Positions 9,274-16,880 of a DNA stretch of 64,000 bases are shown one piece after another; position 1 is the stretch's first letter; the number at the start of each line of letters is the position of its first letter. A program made the translations under genes and the position numbers. The notes beneath the pieces were generated by a model. The model did no database searches. It had not been told where the DNA came from and saw nothing but the letters and a program-made list of their open reading frames with translations. This DNA comes from Facklamia lactis (lineage in GTDB: Bacteria > Bacillota > Bacilli > Lactobacillales > Aerococcaceae): NCBI RefSeq assembly GCF_015863205.1, contig NZ_JACBXQ010000004.1:62001-126000 (forward strand), given 5' to 3'.

Positions 9274-10089
9274 ATGAAGAAGTTGTTTGTTGGTTTACTG
9301 TCTCTGACCTTATTTGCATATAGTCCCATTACTAGCCTTCCCTTATCCGCCCAAGAGGAAGATTCAAATCAAGAATTATCCGCTGAAGAAACCCATGACC
9401 TCAAAGAAAGTAGTATTTCTGCAGAAGATTTATTAGTCGAAATCGAAGCAGCCAACGCTGATACTCAATCGGTTCAAACCTTCACAGAACTCGATATACG
9501 ACTTCAAAACCCAGAAGAAACATCTTATTCCTTTGTTTACGCAGATTTTTATATTTTTTATGATAAGGCGAAAAAAGTAACAGAAGGGTACATCTATACA
9601 GAATCAGATAACAATGGTCAAACAGAGAATACCGAAGCGCTCTTACTAGAAGGAGATTCAGCTTCTTATTCTCGAACAAAAACTAATAGTGATTGGGAAG
9701 ACTTCTCTGAAGGAGATTTTGCTGTAAATCCTGATTTTCACCAATTACTAGCGAGTGTTGTCAGTATCGAGGATGAATTAACTGTTTATGAAAATGAAGA
9801 TTCTTATGTACTAATGAATAGCGATTCAGACATCGATTTATTTAGTCCCTTTCAATCTCATTATAGTCTATCATTCTCCGGAGTAGATGCTAGTCAATAT
9901 GAACAAACCATTTTTATAGAATTTAATAAAGACGATCTCCGATTTAAACATATTGATTTAGACTTTAATTTCGAAGAAGAGGATAGCCATATTAACCTAT
10001 CAGTTAACTCAACCTTCGACTTATGGAATAAGATTAATGAGGATTTTGTTGATCAAGTTTACAATGGAGAAATTGAAATTCCATACTAA
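9274..10089 (+). CDS. Exported protein of unknown function
   Basis: A 271-residue secreted protein, not recognised beyond resemblance to LppX/LolA-like DUF6612 exported proteins. A signal peptide of about 26 residues (MKKLFVGLLSL..., ending near LSA) lacks a lipobox Cys. An acidic stretch follows (EEDSNQELSAEE). The body alternates short beta-strand-like segments with Asp, Glu and Ser and has no Cys. Phrases such as SFVYADFYIFYDKAKK and EQTIFIEFNKDDLRFKHI fit an antiparallel sheet that might bind a lipid or hydrophobic ligand; this is inference. The ATG follows AAGGAG. It is followed by a strong terminator. Confidence 0.85.
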   Translation: MKKLFVGLLSLTLFAYSPITSLPLSAQEEDSNQELSAEETHDLKESSISAEDLLVEIEAANADTQSVQTFTELDIRLQNPEETSYSFVYADFYIFYDKAKKVTEGYIYTESDNNGQTENTEALLLEGDSASYSRTKTNSDWEDFSEGDFAVNPDFHQLLASVVSIEDELTVYENEDSYVLMNSDSDIDLFSPFQSHYSLSFSGVDASQYEQTIFIEFNKDDLRFKHIDLDFNFEEEDSHINLSVNSTFDLWNKINEDFVDQVYNGEIEIPY

Positions 10090-10190
10090 GGAGATTAAAT
10101 CCCCCCCTCTTCGAAGCTGTGACATAAGTTATTTGTTTTTGAAAGAATGATCAATCATCCGAACATTTGCCTCGCAAGAGACCGCCCTAC

Positions 10191-10228
10191 AAAAGAGTTA
10201 GCCAGTTCTTTAACTGGCTAACTCTTTT
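10191..10228 (+). terminator. Strong intrinsic terminator
   Basis: A perfect 17-bp stem (AAAAGAGTTAGCCAGTT and its complement) around a 4-base loop, running into six T. It ends the transcript of the exported protein gene and isolates it from the oxidoreductase gene. Confidence 0.85.
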
Positions 10229-10229
10229 T

Positions 10230-10260
10230 TCAGTATTCATTCGCAAAGATTGAATACTGA
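10230..10260. repeat. Second hairpin directly after the terminator
   Basis: TCAGTATTCA and TGAATACTGA form a 10-bp stem with an 11-base loop, immediately 3' of the terminator T-tract. No T-run follows, so it is not an independent terminator. Function unknown. Confidence 0.5.
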
Positions 10261-10326
10261 AGGAAATAATTATCTTATGTTAAAGCCTCTTTTTTGAATA
10301 AAAGAATAGATATTAGTTTTCTTAAT

Positions 10327-10355
10327 TTGTAGTGTCTTATAGGACCTACTATAAT
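10327..10355 (+). promoter_or_regulatory. Possible promoter of the FAD oxidoreductase gene
   Basis: TATAAT (10350-10355) with TTGTAG 17 bases upstream, and the AGGAGGCG ribosome site just downstream. The -10 is perfect, the -35 weak. Confidence 0.5.
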
Positions 10356-10375
10356 AAGAATTAGGAGGCGATTGT

Positions 10376-11470
10376 ATGGGCAAAAGATTACTTCTAGCAG
10401 GTGGAGGACATGGTCATGTTTATGTTCTAAAACGCCTTATAAACGAAAAAATGAAAGATATTGAAATCACTCTAGTATCAGACAGTCAAACACACATATA
10501 CTCAGGTATGATCGCTGGCTATTTAGAAGATATCTATGATGAAACAAAAGTAACTCATCACCTTAAAACCTTATGTCACAAAGCAGGTGTTACTTTTATC
10601 GAAGATCATATCACCAAAGTTGATCATCATAAAAAAATAGTAACTGGAAGACATGGTGACTATCCTTATGACTTCTTAGGCATGGACTTAGGTTCAGCGG
10701 GACGTCAAAATCCAAACTTTTCTAGCCACCTCATTCATTATGTCAAGCCGGCCAAACAAATCATTAAATTAAAAGAAAAAGTATCAAAACACCATTATCC
10801 TACTATCGCTATTGTAGGAGGCGGGGCAAGCGGTATGGAAATCGCGTTCGCACTCCGTCAAACAAGCCCCTCTTCTAAGATACTTTTATTTAATCGCGAA
10901 GAAAAAGCCATTACTAATTTTAATATTCATTCACAAACCACTGCTCTTCAACAACTGGGAAAAAGGAAGATTCAATATTACGCCAAAACTTCTATTGACA
11001 AAATTGAGGAAGATACACTCTATACTGATAAGGGAAGTTTTACCGCAAATTTAATTATTTGCGCATTGGGTGTGACTGGTGTAGAAGTTGAATTCAAAGG
11101 ATTTCGCACTGATCAAAACAACTTTATTCAAGCCAACTCTCAACTTTTTATCGCAGATCAAGCTTTAGCTTTAGGTGATATGATTTATATTGACAAATTT
11201 CCTTTTATAACTAAGGCTGGTGTTTACGCAGTCCATGCTTCCCCGATCTACTACCATAATTTAATGAATTTAGTTCAATCTCACAACCACTTCCGCCATT
11301 TTGATCCTCCAAAAGATTACCTTGCAATTCTTAATACCGGAGGACGAACAGCTATACTCAATCATCGTAATATTTCTCACTATGGACGTATTCCTTTTGA
11401 AATAAAAAACTTTATTGATCAAAACTTTATGCAAAGAAAATTCAAATGGCGTAAAGAAACTATCATCTAA
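10376..11470 (+). CDS. FAD-dependent NDH-2-like oxidoreductase, SelD-associated type
   Basis: A 364-residue flavoprotein of the pyridine-nucleotide-disulfide oxidoreductase superfamily. The FAD-binding Rossmann motif is at the N-terminus (LLLAGGGHGH, residues 5-14). A second dinucleotide motif (IVGGGASGMEIA) lies near residue 145, and the C-terminal flavin motif LALGDMI near 265. The pairing of GGGHGH with HIYSGMIAGYL is characteristic of the subfamily that forms the N-terminal half of many SelD (selenophosphate synthetase) fusions and also occurs alone. There is no CxxxxC redox disulfide. The electron acceptor is unknown. With mnmH upstream, a role linked to selenium metabolism is possible but unproven; a plain NADH dehydrogenase is the alternative. 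Confidence 0.85.
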   Translation: MGKRLLLAGGGHGHVYVLKRLINEKMKDIEITLVSDSQTHIYSGMIAGYLEDIYDETKVTHHLKTLCHKAGVTFIEDHITKVDHHKKIVTGRHGDYPYDFLGMDLGSAGRQNPNFSSHLIHYVKPAKQIIKLKEKVSKHHYPTIAIVGGGASGMEIAFALRQTSPSSKILLFNREEKAITNFNIHSQTTALQQLGKRKIQYYAKTSIDKIEEDTLYTDKGSFTANLIICALGVTGVEVEFKGFRTDQNNFIQANSQLFIADQALALGDMIYIDKFPFITKAGVYAVHASPIYYHNLMNLVQSHNHFRHFDPPKDYLAILNTGGRTAILNHRNISHYGRIPFEIKNFIDQNFMQRKFKWRKETII

Positions 11471-11504
11471 AAAAGCCGTCCAGATAAATCTGGACGGCTT
11501 TTTT
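11469..11504. terminator. Bidirectional intrinsic terminator
   Basis: A perfect 14-16 bp stem (core GCCGTCCAGA and complement) with a TAAA loop, flanked by A and T runs. It lies between the convergent oxidoreductase and acidic exported protein genes and can serve both. Confidence 0.92.
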
Positions 11505-11517
11505 ACTAACTATTTAA

Positions 11518-12456
11518 TTATTCAGCTGATTCTGAAGAGTCTTCTTCAGTTTCTTCCTCTGATTCTTCACCAGAATCTGAGTCTTCCTCAGAACTCATAC
11601 CTTCTTTAACATCTGCCATTAATGCATATTCGACATTATTTAACTTATCATCTTCAACAACACCTACAATTCCCACAACTTCTTCATCAGGAATATCTTC
11701 ATTACCAATAACTTGCCATGTGTATTCTACTTTTGGAGCTTTTCCATCATAAACATCCGGGAAAACTTCAATCATTTCAGGCTCTCCCACTAATGTTTCT
11801 AATTGCTCCACTGCATCATCTGCTTGATAGATATCTAATAATTCATCTTCTAAGATACCCATTTTTTGGAACATTTTAGGAGTTCTATTCTCGCGAGTCA
11901 TTCTGGAAAGGACCGCTCCATTACCATTTTCGTTATCATATGTTTGTAATTCAATGAAAACTACTTTCTCATCTTCAACTGCCACATAATACATGAACTC
12001 TCCGTTTGAAGCTTCTTTTTCAGTATTAGGCTCTCCCGCTACTTCAACAATTTTATCACGATCAAGATGTTCAGAGTCTTCTTCAATAGCATCCATAATA
12101 TTTTCATATACTTCTTCTATTTCATCAACAGTTAAAACTTTATTCAAATCATATTCTTTTGAAGGCTTGATATACTCTACTAATTCTGCATCAGAATATG
12201 GCTGATCATTTTCTTCACGTTTTGATTTTTCACCATCATCGGCACTATCTTCTTCTGAATCAGAAGATTCAGCTTCTTCTTCTGAGCTCTCTTCAGCATC
12301 ATCACTTTCTTCTGATTCTACTACTTCTTCTTCTGAGTCCACTTCTTCTGTATCATTCGTTACTTGGGCATTCACACTATTGTCCGCCACTAAACCTAAT
12401 AATAAAAGATTAGAACTAAGCGCAAGGACAAGTAATTTTTTTAAGGACTTTTTCAT
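11518..12456 (-). CDS. Acidic exported protein with BamE/SmpA-like repeats
   Basis: A 312-residue secreted protein of unknown function. A signal peptide (MKKSLKKLLVLAL..., cleavage near VNAQ, residue 31) precedes a Glu/Asp/Ser tract (about 37-85). The middle holds two related units, VEVAGEPNTEKE...FMYYVAVEDEKVVFIEL and TLVGEPEMIEV...YTWQVIG, each a loop GEP followed by strands, as in BamE/SmpA/BLIP-type beta folds. The C-terminus is again a Ser/Glu/Asp tail (about 290-312). There is no lipobox and no LPXTG. The same two-unit fold seems to recur in the gene at 46645. Role (cell-wall or protein-binding) not known. Confidence 0.88.
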   Translation of the reverse strand: MKKSLKKLLVLALSSNLLLLGLVADNSVNAQVTNDTEEVDSEEEVVESEESDDAEESSEEEAESSDSEEDSADDGEKSKREENDQPYSDAELVEYIKPSKEYDLNKVLTVDEIEEVYENIMDAIEEDSEHLDRDKIVEVAGEPNTEKEASNGEFMYYVAVEDEKVVFIELQTYDNENGNGAVLSRMTRENRTPKMFQKMGILEDELLDIYQADDAVEQLETLVGEPEMIEVFPDVYDGKAPKVEYTWQVIGNEDIPDEEVVGIVGVVEDDKLNNVEYALMADVKEGMSSEEDSDSGEESEEETEEDSSESAE

Positions 12457-12844
12457 TTTTTCCCCTCCATTAACTATTTATAATCGTATCATACCAAGTA
12501 TATTCACCATAATAAAGTAATATCATCAGGATTTTATAAAAACAAAATATTATGATACCTTAAAAATAAAAAGCTTTTAAATCAGCATCCAAATCATGTG
12601 TCTATTTAAAAAAAATCATAAAAAAATGGTGACTTAACTATCAATCACCCAGCACTTAAACATCTTATCTTCACTGTTTCCTATTGTTAACGACTATTCG
12701 TTTTGTGAACAGTCGAACAAAAAATGGCATAAAATTTCATTATATTTTAAATATTTATAATTTTTTCTACCTTTATAATGTGTCACAATATCCTCCTATA
12801 ATCTAATTAAAAAACCCTAACTTCAAAAAGCTAGGGCTCAAAAA
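12457..12844. other. Intergenic, AT-rich, only a terminator seen
   Basis: 388 bp between two minus-strand genes. It holds the terminator of the short-chain dehydrogenase gene (12809-12836) and, near 12480-12540, the unresolved promoter of the acidic exported protein. I see no credible small gene or RNA in the very AT-rich middle. Confidence 0.6.
12809..12836 (-). terminator. Intrinsic terminator after the SDR gene
   Basis: Minus strand: CCCTAGCTT pairs with AAGTTAGGG (one G-U), followed by six T. It is 8 bp after the dehydrogenase stop codon. Confidence 0.85.
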
Positions 12845-13738
12845 TTATAAATTAATATTCTGTCCACCTGTAATTCCGTATATTTGGCCCGTCACGTAAC
12901 TAGCCTCTTTGGATGCTAAAAACACATAAACTGGTGCTAACTCAACGGGTTGACCTGCCCTTCCTAGCAAACTCTTTTGTCCAAATTCAGTGACGCCACC
13001 AGGTAATTGACCCCCATCTAATTGAAGTGGAGTCCAAATTGGTCCGGGCGCAACACCGTTTACTCGTATACCCTTTTCAGCAAAATAGGTTGACAAACTA
13101 ACAGTTAAACTAGATACCGCACTATTAGTTGCTGCATAATCCATTAATGTATCACTTGGATCAAAAGATTGTACCGAGGTTGTGGTAATGATACTGGCTC
13201 CCGTTGGCAAGCGTTTTTCTGCCGTTTTGACCATTTCAAACATACTAATAACATTCACATTAAAAGTATCCTTTACTTGCTGCATCGATAAACTTTCTAG
13301 ATCCTTTTGAGCAAATTGCTGAGCAGCATTCAAAACTAATAAGTCAATTTGACCCAATGCTTCATAGGCTTCATCAAAAACCTGACTCGCTACTCCTTCT
13401 TTACGGAAATCTCCGGGGATAATCTTTGCTTTTTGTCCAGCTTCTTCAATTAACTGTTTCACTTCTTCTGCGTCTGCTTCTTCACCAGGAAGGTAATGGA
13501 TCGCAACATTGGCTCCTTCACGGGCATAGGCGATTGCAACTGCCCGACCAATCCCCGAATCTCCTCCGGTGATTAAAGCATTTCGCCCTTCTAGACGCCC
13601 CTTCCCCTTATAAGAAGTCTCTCCGCAATCTGGACGAGGAGTCATATCTTTTTGAATAGCTGGCGATTGACTTTCCTGTTCAGGAAATTTTTCCTGATAA
13701 TACATGTCTCTTGGGTCAAGTAATTTTTCATTTGACAT
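12845..13738 (-). CDS. Short-chain dehydrogenase/reductase with altered active site
   Basis: A 297-residue SDR protein of the YghA/YdaD general-stress type. Its N-terminal extension (residues 1-50, with PRDMYYQEKFPEQ) is typical of that group. The cofactor motif TGGDSGIG is at residues 57-64 and NAAQ at 137-140. The structural Asn (162) and catalytic Ser (188, TTTSVQ) are present. The catalytic Tyr201 is present, but the Lys of the YxxxK motif is replaced by Asn205 (YAATN). Family members read YAATK here. Without that Lys, proton relay and nicotinamide-ribose binding should be impaired, so normal reductase activity is doubtful. The frame is otherwise intact and full length. Confidence 0.9.
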   Translation of the reverse strand: MSNEKLLDPRDMYYQEKFPEQESQSPAIQKDMTPRPDCGETSYKGKGRLEGRNALITGGDSGIGRAVAIAYAREGANVAIHYLPGEEADAEEVKQLIEEAGQKAKIIPGDFRKEGVASQVFDEAYEALGQIDLLVLNAAQQFAQKDLESLSMQQVKDTFNVNVISMFEMVKTAEKRLPTGASIITTTSVQSFDPSDTLMDYAATNSAVSSLTVSLSTYFAEKGIRVNGVAPGPIWTPLQLDGGQLPGGVTEFGQKSLLGRAGQPVELAPVYVFLASKEASYVTGQIYGITGGQNINL

Positions 13739-13853
13739 ACAATCACTCCTTATTCTTTCCTAGTAAAATCTTTTATAATTTAAACTTAACACACTATAAA
13801 ATTATTGTATATTGATAACTATTTTATGATAAAGAGAATTGCTTTTAGCAGTA

Positions 13854-16463
13854 CTAATAAGACATACGATCTTTCTTATATTTTAAAACAAATTGAATCA
13901 TCCCCTGAATGTTATCAGCCTGTAGAAGCACTAAGTCTCCACCCTTAGCCATTTCCAAGCATGTTTTAGCTGCTTGAAGTTCATCTTCAATGATTTCCAC
14001 TTGATCTTCTTTTAAACCAGCTTGTAAACATCCTTTTTTAATAAGTTGGGCTGTTTCCCCTGGCTTCCTCTTTCGATTATCAGGGTCACTAATGATAACA
14101 TGATCATAATAGGGTGCATAAGCAGCCCCAAGTTCAATTAAATCTTGTTCACGGCGATTTCCCGCCCCAAATCCATGACGAATCGTCCGACCTGAAGTTA
14201 AATTTTTAAGAAAGGGACCTGTTTCACGAATCGCATCGGGGTTGTGCCCATAATCAATCATCACTTTAAAATCTTCAACATCAATAACATTCATTCGACC
14301 ATGAGACTGAGGAATCGAAGGACTAAAACTTCTAAGCCCTGAACAAATCTGTTCTTCACTAACACCTAATGCTAAACACGCAGCTACAGCAGCTAAGACA
14401 TTTTTTACATTAAAAATTGCCGATCCGTTATAAGTGATCGGGAGTTCCGTATAATCCAGCAACTCTTGCGTCCCATGTGTCCGTTGAATAAGAATTTGAT
14501 TTCGCTTAACGGTTATATTCATATTACCTTTTTTAAGATTTTCATTTAATTCTGGATGATTAGAGTCCATCGAAAATAGAATAACATGCCCCTTAGTCTT
14601 CTCTACTTGAGTCATGACAACAGGATCGTCTGCATTAAAAATAGCATAGCCAGCTTTTTTGACAGAAGAGGTGACTGACCCTTTCAATCTAGCAAGATCT
14701 TCAACAGTCTCTATTCCTCCTATCCCTAAATGGTCATTTGAAATATTTAATAGTATACCTACATCACACCAATCAAAAGCCAAACCTCTTCTTAGTATGC
14801 CCCCTCTAGCTACTTCAAGTACCGCATGATCTACCGAGGGATCCGATAAAACACTTTGAGCTCCAGCCGGCCCACTATAATCTCCTTTTAAAATTGGCAC
14901 ACCATCGATTGACACCTCATCTGTTGATGTCAATCCAACTACATTCCCTACTTGCTTTAAAACTTGAGCAATTAAACGAGCTGTTGTGGTCTTACCATTA
15001 GTCCCTGTCACAGCGCAAATTGGAATTCTAGATTCTTTGCCTATTGGGAAGAGCATATCCATTACGGCCTTGCCAACATTTCTTGCTTTACCATAAGATG
15101 GAGATAAATGCATTCGAAAACCCGGACCAGCATTCACTTCAACCACTGCTCCCTCACCTTTTATCAGTGGCTTTTCAAGAGAAGGTGCGATAACATCAAT
15201 TCCCATCACGTTTAATCCAACAATTCTCGCAATTCTCTCTGCCAGCGTCTGATTATGGAGATGAACATCATCCGTTACATCGATAGCCGTCCCACCAGAA
15301 CTCATATTAGCAGTAGATTTCAGAATAATTTCAACTCCTGCATCGGGAATTGATTGAAGACTGTAGCCTTGCTTGCGCAATAATCGCTCTGTTTCTCGAT
15401 TAATATTGATAAGTGTCATTACATCTTCATGCCCTTCTCCACGGCGAGGATCTAAATTTAATTGATCAACTAACTCTTTAATAGTAGATTCTCCATCTCC
15501 TACAACTTGAGCCGGCTTTCTTAAGGCACAAGCGGTGAACTGGCCATTGATTACTAATAAGCGATAATCATTTCCCCTTATATACTTTTCAACAATAACA
15601 CTTTTACTCACTTCATTTGCTAACTTAAAAGCTTGAACAAGATCCAATTGAGTCTGTATATTTGTCGTAACACCTCTTCCATGATTACCGTCTAATGGTT
15701 TTACAACTAAAGGATAACCAATGCGATTTGCTAATTTGATTGCTGAGTCGACAATTGATACCGTCTCGCCTTCAGCCACCGGAATGCCATGTTGATTCAA
15801 AATTTCTTTTGTTCGACCTTTATTAGCTGCTATTTCGACACCTAAAGCAGAAGTATCATCTATTAAGGTTGCTTCAATACGGCGTTGATTTTTACCATAT
15901 CCAAATTGAACATAATTATATTGATTAAGTCTTGTCACAGGTATCTTTCTTTTAATCGCCTCATCTACAATCGATTGAGTGGATGGCCCAAACTTAGATT
16001 CTTTTTCAAGGGTTCTTAATTCATGTAAAATCTTTTCAATATCAGACAATTCATTGCGATAAAGTTTTTCAACGATTTGAACCGCCAATTCACCCGCTCG
16101 TAATCCCACCTCTTCATTAAGATAGCGATAAACCAGCTGATAAATGCCTTTTTCTTTCATGGTATATGTTTTTCCAAAAGTTACTTTATGCCCCAATAAA
16201 CATTGCAATTCAATTGCAATATGCTCTACCACATGTCCTGGCCATGTTCCTCTTTCCACCCTTTGGTAAAAGCCACCTACCACTCTCGGGGAACAAGTAT
16301 GCTCATACAAAGTCGGCATCATTTTATGTAGGGTTTCCTTACAATTAGGAAGAGTATCTGTTGGACGTTCTTCTAGTTCACCTATATCTAATCTCATAAA
16401 AACTACAGGTCGTTGATGATAATAATTTGGACCTCGAAGTGCCCGAAGCTCTAAAATTTCCAT
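13854..16463 (-). CDS. cphA: Cyanophycin synthetase
   Basis: Makes cyanophycin (multi-L-arginyl-poly-L-aspartate), a nitrogen and carbon reserve, adding Asp and Arg with ATP. The 869 residues match CphA domain order: an N-terminal domain (MEILELRALRGPNYY), an ATP-grasp domain (about 160-475; EVNAGPGFRMH near 441) and a Mur-ligase-like domain whose P-loop TGTNGKTT is near residue 489. C-terminal Mur motifs such as DYGHNPDA follow. The ATG has an AGAAGGGA ribosome site. It stands alone; no cyanophycinase or isoaspartyl dipeptidase gene is nearby. Its promoter lies beside a cre site, suggesting carbon-source control. Confidence 0.93.
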   Translation of the reverse strand: MEILELRALRGPNYYHQRPVVFMRLDIGELEERPTDTLPNCKETLHKMMPTLYEHTCSPRVVGGFYQRVERGTWPGHVVEHIAIELQCLLGHKVTFGKTYTMKEKGIYQLVYRYLNEEVGLRAGELAVQIVEKLYRNELSDIEKILHELRTLEKESKFGPSTQSIVDEAIKRKIPVTRLNQYNYVQFGYGKNQRRIEATLIDDTSALGVEIAANKGRTKEILNQHGIPVAEGETVSIVDSAIKLANRIGYPLVVKPLDGNHGRGVTTNIQTQLDLVQAFKLANEVSKSVIVEKYIRGNDYRLLVINGQFTACALRKPAQVVGDGESTIKELVDQLNLDPRRGEGHEDVMTLININRETERLLRKQGYSLQSIPDAGVEIILKSTANMSSGGTAIDVTDDVHLHNQTLAERIARIVGLNVMGIDVIAPSLEKPLIKGEGAVVEVNAGPGFRMHLSPSYGKARNVGKAVMDMLFPIGKESRIPICAVTGTNGKTTTARLIAQVLKQVGNVVGLTSTDEVSIDGVPILKGDYSGPAGAQSVLSDPSVDHAVLEVARGGILRRGLAFDWCDVGILLNISNDHLGIGGIETVEDLARLKGSVTSSVKKAGYAIFNADDPVVMTQVEKTKGHVILFSMDSNHPELNENLKKGNMNITVKRNQILIQRTHGTQELLDYTELPITYNGSAIFNVKNVLAAVAACLALGVSEEQICSGLRSFSPSIPQSHGRMNVIDVEDFKVMIDYGHNPDAIRETGPFLKNLTSGRTIRHGFGAGNRREQDLIELGAAYAPYYDHVIISDPDNRKRKPGETAQLIKKGCLQAGLKEDQVEIIEDELQAAKTCLEMAKGGDLVLLQADNIQGMIQFVLKYKKDRMSY

Positions 16464-16560
16464 AAAAAAATCCCTTCTAAATAAAGTAAATATCTCATAA
16501 TAAAAACAATAAAAAAGAAGCCAGTTTTAATCTCATTCACTATTAAATAGCAACGATTAA

Positions 16561-16589
16561 ATTATACCTCCTAAAGCTTATCTAAGCAA
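16561..16589 (-). promoter_or_regulatory. Predicted cphA promoter
   Basis: Minus strand: TTGCTT (16584-16589), 17-base spacer, TATAAT (16561-16566). Transcription would begin about 95 bases before the cphA start. Confidence 0.7.
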
Positions 16590-16590
16590 T

Positions 16591-16604
16591 TGAAAGCGCT
16601 TGAT
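16591..16604. promoter_or_regulatory. cre-like site (catabolite control)
   Basis: TGAAAGCGCTTGAT matches 12 of 14 positions of the CcpA operator consensus TGNAARCGNWWNCA, on either strand. It touches the upstream edge of the cphA -35 box. CcpA binding there could repress or activate. Confidence 0.6.
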
Positions 16605-16880
16605 TTTTTCTCGTTTTGCTTCGTCATATTAATATATGTTGTCGTAAAAATGATGTAAACATTATTAAAAATAATAATATTATAAAAATAGAAAAATTCT
16701 TTCCCATTCCTAATTGAATTATCATCTATATCTACCTGTTCCACATAGTAGCAGTAGACTCAAACACCATCTAAGCTCTATTCATAAAAGACCAATTATT
16801 TGAACTCACTAGACAATTCTTATACCCTATTAAATAGAGGAGATTATTATTTGATTAAAATTAGGTTAAGGAGGAGACCA

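Larger units (their letters stand above)
16464..16880. other. Divergent control region of cphA and aldehyde dehydrogenase
   Basis: 417 bp without a gene between divergently read cphA and the aldehyde dehydrogenase. It holds the cphA promoter and a cre-like palindrome. The dehydrogenase frame is open from 16800, but the AAGGAGGAG site directly before 16881 marks the real start. I found no clear plus-strand promoter. Confidence 0.6.

Noticed and set aside
12198-12413. Leu/His-rich 71-codon frame opposite the acidic exported protein
   Set aside because: Same antisense artefact of a Glu/Ser/Asp-rich tract; no ribosome site.
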